DNA from: Capsicum annuum
Taxonomy: Eukaryota > Streptophyta > Magnoliopsida > Solanales > Solanaceae
Length of the DNA stretch: 64,000 bases
Assembly: GCF_002878395.1 (NCBI RefSeq)
Contig: NC_061114.1
Coordinates: forward strand, 165,380,381-165,444,380
Direction: 5' to 3'
The position numbers and the translations under genes are program-made. Below the pieces are notes generated by a model that was not told where the DNA came from, did not search any database, and was given only the letters and a program-made list of their open reading frames with translations. The number at the start of each line of letters is the position of its first letter. Positions within the stretch are counted from its first letter, which is position 1. Positions 44,644-56,180 of the stretch are shown here, piece after piece.

Positions 44644-45698
44644 CTTCTTCCACACTTGGGATCATTTTTACATGAAAGAAGGGTAAAGCAAGCATATACA
44701 TAAGTTAACACATCAACATGCATCATGGAAACCTTTACACAAGTTATAAATAACACACAACAAGGTTATAATACAACACACATCTTGATCATCACTAATC
44801 AATCAAAATTTTTTACAAGGTCACATTCTTGGGTGTTTCATAAAAAGCTACTAACAATAAAGGAATAAGACAAGAATCATCTTTCACTGTAAAAATCAGA
44901 TGAGTAGAAGCTATTGATGAATGGTTTACACACTAAATAAGAAATCTTAACTGATATTGCATCCAGAATATACCCTAAAAAATTTATATCAAGAGTAGTA
45001 CCAGTACAACTACACATACTGGTAGGCATCTTGAGCTAGCAAAGATTAAATCACAAAAATAATTTAAAAATCAAGGATAGTATAGCAAGAGTAGTATCAA
45101 TACAACTACACATATTGGTAGGCATCATCAGATAACCAGAATTAAATGGCATAAATATAATATAGAATTCAAGGATCAAATATGCATATAATAAATCAAT
45201 TAAATTATTCATTATTATGTATCCCATATTACAACTCTTTTACAACTTTCTCACCATCCTCAATATATACCGAACAACTTACTTCATCAAGATAACTACA
45301 AGTGATCCACTAATTTTATTATTATATGTCACTAACGACCACTGGGCTCATGATTTATAAATAATTATTCACACCTTCTCCTCATGACATAAACATGCAC
45401 CATTTACTAGGTTTCCATCCTAATAGATATATGTGTAACAATTCTCATGTGATTTTTAGAATTTTATATATTTTTACTATTTTCTCCTTCCTCTTTGTAT
45501 TTTTAGTATCAATTATGAGTTATGGGAATGTTTGCACAGTTCGTGAAGCATTTAGAATTGATTTATATGAGTTTGTAGTTTTGAGCAGACTTTAACGTGA
45601 TATATTTGATTTTGGTTAATATTTTCTGATTCGAGTATCGGATGGTAATTTTTTTAGTTCCATTAGATCCTAAATGTTCATTTTGGTTAGTACCTAAA
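44644..45698 (-). mobile_element. Element F internal 3' part, second copy
   Basis: From the polypurine tract onward this is non-coding. A pair of near-identical blocks (agagtagtaccagtacaact at 44994 and agagtagtatcaatacaact at 45089) is followed by about 300 bases (45120-45430) matching 36400-36720, for example taatatagaa-tcaaggat, caccatcctcaa-atatac and atgaataatta-tcac. The two copies are about 8.7 kb apart in the same orientation, as expected if two F elements share the LTR between them. After 45440 nothing is recognised up to 45698. Confidence 0.55.
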
Positions 45699-46510
45699 AT
45701 ACCCTAATTTTGACCCTTAGAAAATTCTTTGATGTTGAGCTTACTGGACATCATACGACTTATGGGTTCAAGTCATATGATGTGATATAGTTAAGGGTCA
45801 CTCACTCATATGTTAATTAGTATGGTTTAGTTGATTTCTTTCCAAGGTTTAATTGAATATCTTACTAGTAATATGTTGGGGTATGAGTGGTATGTTGCTA
45901 AGTTGTATGATGCCTATGTCCAGTCTTGATGATTCTGACCAAGATACAGTTTAAAGGGTACTGGTAATATGTTAAGATATGAGTTGGTGCTTGTATGGCC
46001 ATATTTTGGTTATTATTGAGGTTCAAGATGATGCCTGGGTATGAGATAGGGGTACTACTCGTATCCTAGGGTATGGTTTAAGGGGTGTGGTCATACCCTC
46101 CTGCGGCCAAGTTTTCAGCTTTTAAGTTAAGGGTATTTCATATATTTACCACACCAAAACCCTTGATTCCCTATGTTTTATAACATCTTTTAGACTCTTA
46201 TAACACATATTAGAGATTCAAAACATTACAAAAACACTCTCTAACTCTCTCATGAAGATTGCGCTAGGGTTTCTACAAGTGTTCATCTAGAGGCTCAAGA
46301 GTCAAGTTTCTCTCTATGAATCTTCATGAATAAAGCATGTGACTCTTCCCTTGTTATTAGTTCTCGAATATCATGTGTTTTACATATTGATTATTATTCT
46401 TAAATAGTGGTTTTGAAAACTAAAATTGAGGGTATTGTTGCATATGGTTGAGTATTATTTACTTTTGGTTTAACTTATGTTTATACATGTTTTTGGTGAT
46501 GGTTTTAACA
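45699..46510 (+). repeat. Partial LTR related to elements B and C
   Basis: The start (aataccctaattttgaccct, tagaaaattcttt, gttgagctta) parallels the start of the element B LTR, and further on a pyrimidine patch with gcgctagggtttctacaagt, ggctcaagagtc and catgtgactcttcccttgtt matches B near 25670-25770. Homology fades near 46510, before any LTR end. It lies upstream of element D's gag but belongs to another family. Confidence 0.6.
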
Positions 46511-46880
46511 TTTAGGTTCTTGGTAATTATGGTTTAACAGATGCTATAAACCCCATTGACCTACAACCCAGATAACTAACTTAACCAACAAAGTTATATA
46601 GCTAAGTAGGAATGTTCGTAGTTCCTTAATCCTGGGTTTCTCCCCATCATTGTTCAATAATCTTTACCTTATTGCTTTGTTTACTGTTACTTCTAGTTTT
46701 AAACTGTCAAATGCTTTTGGTTACTTTAACACTTTTTAATTTATTTAGTGAAGCTAGAATTGGATCATTGTTTAACACAAGTCCCTGTGGGATCGATACT
46801 TGGCTTTAATAGGCCACTATATTACTTGGGTGGACCTCTTACATTCTACTAAGAAACGGCGCCACTCATATATTAACTTT
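46511..46880 (+). other. LTR-end-like fragment (agtccctgtgggatcgata)
   Basis: The phrase cacaagtccctgtgggatcg near 46779 is typical of the 3' portion of several plant LTR families. No LTR boundary, PBS or coding can be set. It is probably a separate remnant between the B-like LTR and element D. Confidence 0.35.
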
Positions 46881-46899
46881 AGTTTAGTAGTTTAACTCT

Positions 46900-47900
46900 G
46901 ATTACTTAGGATATGTTTGCACATACCTTTATTGATAGATTTGTTCCTTGTAACTCAAGGGGAGAGCATAAATACCTATTTGAGCATTTGTCATAAGAGG
47001 ATATTTTAGTGATTAAGTATGAGACTTGATTTTATACACTATATCATCATGTATTGATTATTCTACTGGATGAGAATAATAGGATCTGAAGGTTTGTGAT
47101 GGGTTTGACCCTCAGAATTAGGGAGGTAGTATTCTTTATAACCTAATCTGGGGTTATATTTTAGAATATGGTTGAGTTAGTGAAGGAACAACCTAGTCTA
47201 GGGTTATATTTATGAATATCATTGAGAAAAGGAAATTTGAGCTTATGCATTGCAAGGTTTATAGAGATCTGAGGTAAAAAAAATTCCCATACTTTGGGCT
47301 ATTTTAGTGGTACCTTATATGAAGGCATGGGTTCTTTTATGTGAGACTCTTGACCAAGCATAGTCGGCTAGTTCATGCAGTTATATTTGCCTTTATGGGT
47401 GGATATATCAAATGGTGTTCTTATGGATTGGGGTAGTCTTTTCAAGGTTTGTATAGGAGTTTTTCTATTTGTGATGTCATTTCTATTTTAGGAATTTTGG
47501 TCATCACGGTTAGTCTCAACATGCCCCAGTCTATATCAAATATTTTACATATGGTGATCCTAGGAACTATAAGAGAAAGTATTTGTATATCAATCACAAA
47601 GGTCCACAATAGAGTCATTAGGCTCTAGTTAGGATTGCAATACCACCATGTTGGGGTTTGGATAGACGTTTTAGAGATAGATTTACACTATCATCTAGTT
47701 AAAGAGATGGTAGAGTAGTGGTGTAGGCAGAGAGTAAAAGGGATTAGTTTTATTCCTTTTTGGATAGGCTAGTGGCAAAGTCTTTAGATATATTTATCAA
47801 ATATATTGTCCTAGTATGCTATCAACTTATTGTAGGGTTATTTGATTTTAATTCTATATTCTCTTATCTATCTACTTACTTTTCATTATATTGATATGAT
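46900..47900 (+). pseudogene. Element D gag (heavily decayed)
   Basis: Gag-domain wording of another gypsy sublineage can be read in pieces: MILPDEN-type text as ILLDENNRI, then RFVMGLTLRIREVVFFIT and MVELVKEQPSLGL (47060-47210), all cut by stops. A Gly/Tyr/Ser-rich segment that normally precedes a CCHC knuckle follows (FTYGDPRNYKRKYLYINHKG near 47545-47610), but I could not find the knuckle itself. It shares little wording with the gags of A, B and C. Confidence 0.6.
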
Positions 47901-48330
47901 ATGTGAGTCGCGTATTGTGCCTATTTGTGTTTCTACCCTAGTAGATAATTCTTTAATGGTGAATTGAGTGATTGACCTTGTATTGTGACCTTGTTGGGGG
48001 GTGTACGATACCTAGGTAGATTTTATTATTCTTAACATGGTTGATTTTGATATAAATATGGGTATGGATTGACTCTCTTCATATTATGATATCTTGGATT
48101 GTTATACCAAGATAGTTACCTTGGTCATCTAGATATCTCGAGATTAGAATAAAGACGTGTTTGTGTCCTAAGAGGTGATTTTCTTCTCCAGGCTTAGCAA
48201 TTTGTGTATAAGGTGTGTTTGTTTTATTTAGCATATACATGAAATACTAGTGCTGAGATACCATCATTGGAGTTAGTGAAGATAGTTAAGTAGTTTTTAG
48301 ACGTGTTTTCAAATATACTTTTAGGTTTCC
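47901..48330 (+). pseudogene. Element D protease remnant
   Basis: One can follow VPISVSTPVDNS-like text, then LVGGCTIPR, VDF with stops, and a MGMDWL-type block (atgggtatggattgactctcttc near 48057). The D-[ST]-G active site cannot be located, and nearly every expected Trp or Gln codon has become a stop. Confidence 0.5.
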
Positions 48331-49160
48331 CTCCTAATTGTGATATTGACTTTGGTATTTATTTGGAATTGGGAACAAAGCCTATTTTTTTCTTACCTAT
48401 AGGATGGCCTTAGTAGATTTAGAGAAATTGAAGGACCAACTTCAAAATTTGTTGAGTAACAAATTCATTAGGATGATTATTTCACCTTGAAGGGCTTTAG
48501 TTTTATTTTTGGAGAAGGATGGGTTAATGTAGATATTCATTAATTAGTAATAGTTGAACAAAGTGACTATCAAGAATAAATATCCTCTACCACATATTGA
48601 TGACTTATTTGATCAAATATGAAGGTGCTTTGTTATTTTTAAAAATTAATTTGAGTCTGACGTATCATCAGTTAAAGATTAAAGCTTTATACATTCCTAA
48701 GATAACTTTTAGGAATTGTTAATACCATTATGAGTTATTGGTGATGTCTTTTAGATTGACCAATGACTTGATAACATTTATGCAGTTGATAAATAATGTA
48801 GTTCATCCTTATCTCAATTTCTTTATGATTGTGTTCACCAATGATATCTTTGTCTTTTCTAAGAGAGAGGTAGACCATATGAAGTATTTGAGGATTCTGC
48901 TTTAGAGTTTGAGATATGATAAGTTGTATGGAAAGTTATCAAAGTGTGTGTTTTGGCTCAGCTGTATGTTATTTTTGGGGCATGTGGTGTCTAAGGATGG
49001 TATTATATCGATCCAGCCAAGGTTGAGATGGTTCAAAATTGGTCTAGGCCTACTTCACCTACCAAGATTTGTATCTTCATTGGTTTGGCTAAGTATTATA
49101 AGCGGTTCCTATAATTTTTATGTTATATTTGAAATATTTTGACTAGGCTATCTCAATAGA
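48331..49160 (+). pseudogene. Element D reverse transcriptase, FTND
   Basis: Block order is normal: FPPNCDIDFGIYLELGTKPI, YRMALVDLEKLKDQLQNLLS, LFLEKDG, LNKVTIKNKYPLPHIDDLFD, LRPSYHQLKIKALYIPKITF, LLVMSFRLTNDLITFMQLIN and IVFTNDIFVFSKREVDHMKY. The catalytic F-x-D-D is F-T-N-D here (Asn at 48840-48842, Asp at 48843-48845), so the first Asp is lost. The thumb FLGHVVSKDGI is readable at 48973-49005. Stops and at least two shifts divide it. Confidence 0.85.
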
Positions 49161-49840
49161 ATATTGGTTTTATATGGTCTGATGAGTATGAGAGGATATT
49201 TCAAAAGCTTAAGACTATTTACTTGGGTGCCTATTCTGACCTTTCCTAATAAAGGTAAAAGTTTTACAATATATTGTGATGCTTTTGGTGTTAATTCAAA
49301 AAAAGAAGGTGATAGCCTATACTTTGAGGTAGTTAAAGGCCCATGAGAAGAATTATCCTACTTATGACTTGGAGTTGGCGGTGGTGGTGTTCAAGCTGAA
49401 GTTGTGGAAATACTATCTTTATAAATTCCATTATGAGGTATTCACTGATCATCCTTCTCTTCAGTATATCTTCGATCAAAAGGATTTAAATTTAAGAAAA
49501 TTTTGATGGTTAGAGCTATTAAAGGATTATGACATAAATATTCTCTAACATCTAGGCAAGTCTAATATGAAGGAAGATGCCTTAAGTAGGAAAATGGTAG
49601 GAATGGGTAGTCTTGTTATATTATTATCCAAGAAGAGGACGTTCAATGTTTAGTAGATGGCTAATAACTTAATTCAACTTGACATCTCTGAGATAGGTTA
49701 GATTCTTGCTTATATGAAGACACAGTCCTTATTGATGGAGTGGATTTAAGATAGGAAGTTTGAGGATGAGAAGTTGTGTATTATCTGAAATAAGGTGTTA
49801 ACGGGTGAAACTAAGGATGCAGTCCTTGATTTAGAAGGTG
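49161..49840 (+). pseudogene. Element D RNase H
   Basis: Readable in three frames: VPILTFPNKGKSFTIYCDAF (catalytic Asp in YCD at about 49276-49284), then LKAHEKNYPTYDLELAVVVF, KLWKYYLYKFHYEVFTDHPS, LQYIFDQKDLNLRKF, LELLKDYDINIL and a final KEDALSRKM (VADALSR in working copies). Some of these phrases need a stop to be ignored. It joins integrase through SLVILLSKKRTFNV-type linker text. Confidence 0.75.
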
Positions 49841-51160
49841 TTTTGCAGATTAAAGGTCGAATTTGTGTTCTTAGAGTAGGTAACTTAACTAGGTTGGTCT
49901 TGAAAGAGGCTCAAAGTTCACATTATTCTACTTATTCGGGTCTAAAAAATTGTATGACAACCTAAAAAGGCACTATTGATGGTGTAGGATAAAGAGGGAT
50001 ATAGTGGAGTTTGTGGTTACGTGTTTGGATTGTCAGTACGTGAAGTATAAGCATTAAAAATTGAGTGGTTAGATTTAGAATATGCGAATACTAGAGATGA
50101 AATAGGAGGGGATTGCTTTGGATTTTGTGGTTAGGTTGCCCTAGACTTTAGAGAAATTTGACTATATTAGGGTGAAAGTTGATAGGTTGACCAAATAAGC
50201 TTATTTAATTTTAGTAAAGGTTAACTACAATGCAAAGAAGTTAGTAAAGATCTATATTTGTGAGATAGTTTGACTTTGTTGAATACCTATTTCCATTATT
50301 TCAGGCAGAGGTACTCAGTTTACTTCAAATATTTAGAGATCAATGCATTAAAAGTTAGGTACTCAATTAGAGATGAGGCTGACTTTTCACCTTCAAGTTG
50401 ATGGTTAATTAGAGCAGACTATCTAGGTGTTGCAAGACATCCTTTAAGTATGAGTTTTGGATTTTAGTGGTTATTAGAACTAGTTCTTGTCCTTAATAGA
50501 ATTCACCTCCGACAGTAACTACCATTCTGTATATATGTGGCACCATATTGTATAAGAAGAGGTGTAGGTTCTCACTTGGATGTTTGATTCATTTGAGGTT
50601 ACACCTTAGGGTACAAATTTCTTGAGATACTCTATCGAAAGGCCGAGATTAATTTAGGATTTACTCTTGTAGAATCAAAGTATTCAAAAAAGTTATATTA
50701 ATAGGAGAGTTCATGATTTGGAGTTTATGAAAGGTGAGCAGATTTTGCTTAAGGTGTCATCCATTAAGTGTTTGGTGTAGTTTGGAAAGAGGGGTAAGCT
50801 GATTTGAGGTATATTAGCTCTTTTGAGATTCTTTGTATAGTTAGGGAGGTAGCCTATGAGTTGGCTTCACCATCGAGTCTTTTAGCTATGGATCCTATTT
50901 TTCTTATCTTAGTGCTTAAGAATTATCATTATAATGGTTCATATGTTATTCAATGGGACTTAGTGGATTCAGATCAGAATTTGACTTTTGATGGGGAGTC
51001 TATAACTATTTTGAATAGGCAGACTAGGGAGTTAAGGTCCAAGAGTATTGACTAGGTGAAGGTTTAGCGAAAGTATCATCCAATTAATAAGGCTATGTAG
51101 GGGATAGAGTCTGACATGTAGAGTAAATATCCTCAACATCTTTACACTTCAGGTACCATT
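49841..51160 (+). pseudogene. Element D integrase and chromodomain remnant
   Basis: The zinc region (LKEAQSSHYSTYSG), the linker near 50110-50200 (VRLP, LDFVVRLP) and the core can be read: ISIISGRGTQFTS at about 50290-50330, where the catalytic Asp of SDRG is Gly, and LEQTI in place of AERTI, with the Glu kept. The C-terminal part from 50804 is clean: RYISSFEILCIVREVAYELA, PSSLLAMDPIFLI, FDGESITILNRQTRELRSKS, then a chromodomain tail (KYHPINKAM, SKYPQHL). Ends near 51160. Loss of a D-D-E residue plus stops makes it inactive. Confidence 0.8.
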
Positions 51161-51206
51161 CTTTTATCTATATTAAAGGACCGACGTGTGTTTTAGTTCT
51201 AGATGA

Positions 51207-53823
51207 TATAACATCCCTTGCTTGATTTTTGGATATTTGCATATTTTGTCCATTACATGTTCCAATAGTATTATTTTGGTATTTGCGGTGTGCGGAAGCA
51301 GGTAGTGTGGTTTCTAAAGCACTTGGTTGATATTTAAGTGAGTTTTTCTTTATGGAAGGATTTAGAGTTGAAATGATTGATTTTGGTATATAGTTAGAGA
51401 TTCAAGCATCATATGAGAATTGTTTTAGTTTCTTCATCTCTAGAACATCTATTTTTGATTAGTAGCATGGTTGTTTCAGGTTTTGAGGCTTTTGATGTGA
51501 TTTTGAGCATTTAGATGAAATGTTAAAAATTTAAGCTTTAAAGTTGACTTGGGTAAATATTTGATTTTAACAAAGTTCGTTGGTAATTCGGATTGCACCG
51601 TTGAGTTTGAAATATCAAATTTAGGCTAGTAGCATAGTTTGATTATTTTTGTGGGATCGAACATATTTCAAAGGTTGAATAGAGAGTTTGGACATGTATA
51701 ACAACTATTGTAAGTTGTTTCTACTATAGGGCTAGAACTCCTTTTGTATTTGGTACTTCTTTATTGTTTTTTACAATAGGCAAGTTGGCCCTCCAATGCA
51801 TTTGCAGCCTGGTTGTTGTACTTGCAATAAGTTATTTGAGTTGGTTTTATTTTGTTCTTTTCTATCACAATAGGACCCACACGCTCATAATGGCTCTGGG
51901 TTGGGTAGGACCATGATTGCGATGGGTGTTCTGCAATCACAAAGAAGAGTTTCCTGGTAGCTTTCAATGAGATTTGTCAAATCCAAACCCCATTTCCTCC
52001 ATTTTTGAAGCTTGGAGCTCGGGTTGGGGCATTTTAAGTTGGATTTTGAGGTTACTTCCTTGGGCGAGCTTCCATAACTTAATTTTATTATTCCCCTCCA
52101 ACTATCTATGATGTTTACTTTAAATCTAAGTTTTTAGCTTGAAATTTTAGTTTTCTCCCGATAAAGTAAAAAAGTGATAAATTAGTGATTTTAAGGTTAA
52201 TAGTCCATTTTCTATGGGATTTTAGATTTGAGCACCTTGAGTATTGGGCAATGTGATTTTTTAATAAATTTTTTTTTTATCCTTGTTTCCTAAGGTTGAC
52301 TTTTGAATTGACTGGTTGAACCCGGATTCAAATGATATGGATGTCATTAGCTTTATTTTCTTACATAGAACTCATATTTGAATAGATTTGAATCATTTTG
52401 AGGTAATTCAAAAGGAAAAATCTTTAGTTTGATTCATCAGGTTTCTTAAGGCAAGTTGAAACTTTTCTTTAACTCTTTTTGATGTGTTATGTGGTAGATA
52501 TGCATAAAAGGGAGTAATAGAGATATTGGGGTCCCATATTAATAAAATGACAAATATCTATGTAGATACTAGTGTATTCGTGAAGGAAATATAACCAATT
52601 AATTAACTGCTTGAACTAGATTCGTGGAATTAGTGATTGTTATGTCGTAATTGCCTGGTGATTGAGTTATTGGTTCCTTGTTTAACTTATTTGCATGTGG
52701 ATGGCATGGGGTTATGATTGCATACTGCTGGGAGATGTACTGTGATATGAGGACTTATTAATGATAGTTCTGGTTTGGACCAAAACTGTAATTATGATAT
52801 ATTTTCCTATCCTTTCACCTTTTTATATGAATAAGATCATGGTTCTACTAGTTATTTTCTCCTTGTATCCAAGCAGATAAGGAGGGTGAGTTTTATTGAG
52901 GCACCAAGGTATTTAGAAATCCTCTTTGTAGCCCTATGGCGGATCTGAATTGATTTGATATTGATTTTTTACTTTGTTTTCTTAGAGGTGGATCCAGAGG
53001 GTGTATATGGACTTAGCAAATCTCCATGGGTCCAGCTAGCTATACTGATGTAGTGGGAGTATACAAGTAGGAAAAACATACATCATAAACATCATTATCA
53101 TATTTGTTCTGTGTCACATGCGTTACTTCATCATATTTATTTGGGTGATCATTTGATGTGGTGAGTGTATTTTGAACTATGGCATTGGTTGTTGTACTCT
53201 TAATGTAAAATGTCATTGTTATTAATTTGAATCTTCTGCCTTTCTGCTTAGTAGTAATGAACTATGTCTTGGATATCATTATATTTATGCACTGTTAGAC
53301 TAGGATATCTTTTCTTAGAGTCAGTTAATTGGTCGCCTCGGATGGTTGGTTTATTAATTTCATCATCACATTGTATTAGGATATGTCGATGATTCTTGTT
53401 GAGTACATAAATTTCTCACTCACCCTTGCTTTTCTGCACTTTATTTGTATGTATAGAGCTGATAGGCCATCAGATTCAATTTTGGTTTCTGGTGATCACT
53501 TTATAGATATTAAGGTAGTGAATATTGATTCTCATATGCTTTCTCGCATCTCTTCTATCTTCTTATCCTTATGCTTATTCCAAATTTGAGACATTCAAAC
53601 AATTTTATTATACTCGATATTAGAGGTTTGTACAAATAACATCTTGATCTAGGATTTGTATTAATGTAAAATTTCCTTATTATGTCTATTTTTGGATTTT
53701 GAGTTATTTATTTCTTCCTTTCATGTTTATTTTACTACAATATCTGTGTTGGGATGCGTTTGAGGCTTACTATCATATAGGGTGAGATAGGTGTCATCAT
53801 TGTCCCGATTTTGGCTCATGACA
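51207..53823 (+). repeat. Element D 3' LTR, about 2.6 kb
   Basis: Start near tataacatcccttgcttg, just downstream of the pol end. The end is well marked: gtgtcatcattgtcccgatt, then ttggctcatgaca (53823), a decayed form of the G-G-G-T-C-G-T-G-A-C-A LTR terminus frequent in plant gypsy LTRs. Inside is a GC-richer patch (gaccatgattgcgatgggtg, tctgcaatcacaaagaag, 51890-51950). The matching 5' LTR is not in place upstream of 46900. Confidence 0.7.
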
Positions 53824-54459
53824 TAGTAGGTCCTCTAAATCCTTATATGGGGGATATGTTTGTAAGTTAGACTATATATAAGGTTATTTAAAATAATTTT
53901 CTATAATGAAATATTCAACTTGAATTTTTGTTTAAATGCTCATTTTGACATGTAACTTTGGTCTAAAACTTCAAGTTATTAATATTGGTATGATTACAAC
54001 CTCATTCTCCCAACATCTCATCGATGAACGATGTAAGTGATAAGATTAGACTTGTAAGTATTCAATGACTTAATTCAAATACTCTAAATGTGCAGTGTGT
54101 TATAAATTATTCCACCGGATCTTGGAGTTTCCTAAGTAAATCTTCTAGTGAATGTTTTGGTTTTCTTCTTAATTTTTATTTAAGATATCTAAGTGAAAGA
54201 ACCAATACAAGTAGGAATTTATCATTCTTTTTTTGGATATTAAAAATGAATGTAGTACAAAATCCAAAATTCAATATGAAACCCATAAATTTTAAAAATC
54301 AAATTTAAAATTCAATCCATTATCCGAAAATACAATAACTTCATCTTTCACTTTGAATTTGTTATTGGCACAAACTATGCCATTCCTCGTGCTTAGCCCT
54401 TTTTTCTAATTATTGTTTTCTTCATTGGTTTCATATTAACTAGCTTCTAATTATCAAAC
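53824..54459. other. Unassigned spacer between two D-family LTRs
   Basis: AT-rich, with no protein family readable on either strand; an open frame at 54090-54308 is Ser/Phe/Asn-rich and matches nothing I know. It contains tatatataaggttatttaaa-type leader wording but no LTR ends. Confidence 0.4.
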
Positions 54460-56180
54460 TGTAATGTCCCTCTAGGTCATTCCATTCCCTATGTTTTTGT
54501 TCTTTTTTGTATTTAGAATTTTTCTATAATTGGCCCATGACATTTATGACTTGTTGGGACCGACAATTTGGTTATCGGATAATTTATTTTGCTTTTAGAT
54601 TTAATTTCCTATTTTTCAGCCTTCAGTATTAAGAAGAGGGTATTGTACCTGAACTTCAGGTAAACAACCTCAGATATCAGTTCTGGAAGTTTTGATAGAA
54701 CTGAATGTCAATTTTAGACAAGGGAACCCTTGGTTTGGATCCCAAAGCTCTCGAACTCATTTTGAGATATTGGATAGATTTTGACTAAAATGTCCATTTG
54801 GGGTTGGGCCTACTTTTGATCGAAATGAATTTGGATGAAAATTTCAATGTTGAGTCCAAAATGCCAAATTTGATGGGGTAGCATATTTCATTTGCATTCA
54901 AGGGATTTCAAATGGATCTGGAGGGACCGATCAGAAACTTGGTAACTTATCCAAGCTGTTGATGCTAGTGCATATGGTGCAGGCCATGAATGACCTTTAA
55001 GATCATTAGGCCTTGGATTTATTTGTGAAGGTCAACGATTCTTAACCTCCGCATTCACGAGCTAATCTTCGTATTCGCAAAGGGTCAGCTCGTCGAGCAT
55101 TCTAAGCCCCTTCTTTGCAATTGCATTAGACTAGCCGCATTTCCAATGGTCTATCTAGGCTTGTCATCATGTTTGTGATGGGGGTAATAAATTTGTTAAG
55201 AGGGACCCTCGACTTTATTAAATGTTGAAGATCTAGATTTCAGCTCATTTATTTCAAGTCCAAACATCTTTAAAACCCAAGGAAGTTTAGTAATCGTGAG
55301 AGATTAATTATAGGGTGTTGGGAGTGAGTTGAATACTTTGTTATGGTCATTGCCTCATCATTATTTTAGCAAGTCATTGCCTCATCATTATTTTAGCAAG
55401 TCTTTACTTAATTTCAAGCTTAATTTTCCAATCAAAATTTAAATTGCTAGATGTCTATTTTGGGGACAATTTGCGCTCTAATTCCTCCCATTTTTAGGGT
55501 AAAAGGTCCTTGAGCTTAGAGGGACGCGTGCACAGTTTTGACTTTGTGGTTCCACAAGTAGGTCTCATGGAAAATTTTTGGTTCATTTTTTGAATCGAAC
55601 AATTTATATGCAATATGAGTATCGTTGTTCATATTTTAAATCATAGATTATTATTTTTGATAGTGTGACAGTATTCAGAGGCTTCTTAGAAGGGAACAGC
55701 TCGAGAATAGAGGACTGACCGATCTTTCAACAATGTTCAAGTAGGCTAGGATTACTTTTCTTCTAGAATGAGATTTATTATGGTATTAGTGTAGTATTAT
55801 GCTTGCTATTGGCGGGTATTTACAACTTGATTGGTGACTTTGTAACTATTGATTAAGTTTGCCAATTAGGGGCCCTCTAGTAGATTTTGGCCTAGTCTCT
55901 CTTCACATTGATATCTTTTGATACCTTAGGACTAGTTTGAATTTACTTAATACCTTGGGATGGAATTGTGACCTTTATTCTTGGTTTAGGTACGTGCTTT
56001 CCTTAGTATGAGATTTGAGACTAGTAGTGTGCCCCACATCCTTCCTTTATGTCAATTGACTAAATTAGCTCCATATAGACCTAAGAGGCTTTTAATTTTC
56101 ACCTTAGACTAACTCTTAAGCTTTAGGATGACTTAGTCAAATTAATGAGCTCCGATTAACTTTGGTGCTCGGGGTAGAAT
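54460..56180 (+). repeat. Second D-family LTR, truncated by element C
   Basis: It starts tgtaatgtccctctaggtc and is similar to the element D LTR (ttttgatcgaaatgaatttg, ttgagtccaaaatgccaaat, gtagcatatttcatttgc; D has a parallel series at 51550-51640). Its GC patch is at 55020-55150 (cgcattcacgagctaatctt, tattcgcaaagggtcag). It runs into the element C LTR at 56181 without reaching its own end. It holds a 27-bp tandem duplication. Confidence 0.6.
55347..55400 (+). repeat. Perfect 27-bp tandem duplication
   Basis: The unit starting tcattgcctcatcattattt and ending tagcaag fills 55347-55373 and 55374-55400 with no mismatch, inside a diverged LTR. Confidence 0.9.

Noticed and set aside
46880..51160. 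An endogenous pararetrovirus (caulimovirus-like) insertion
   Set aside because: An integrase with chromodomain follows RNase H, an LTR follows pol and no movement protein is seen, so it is a Gypsy element.
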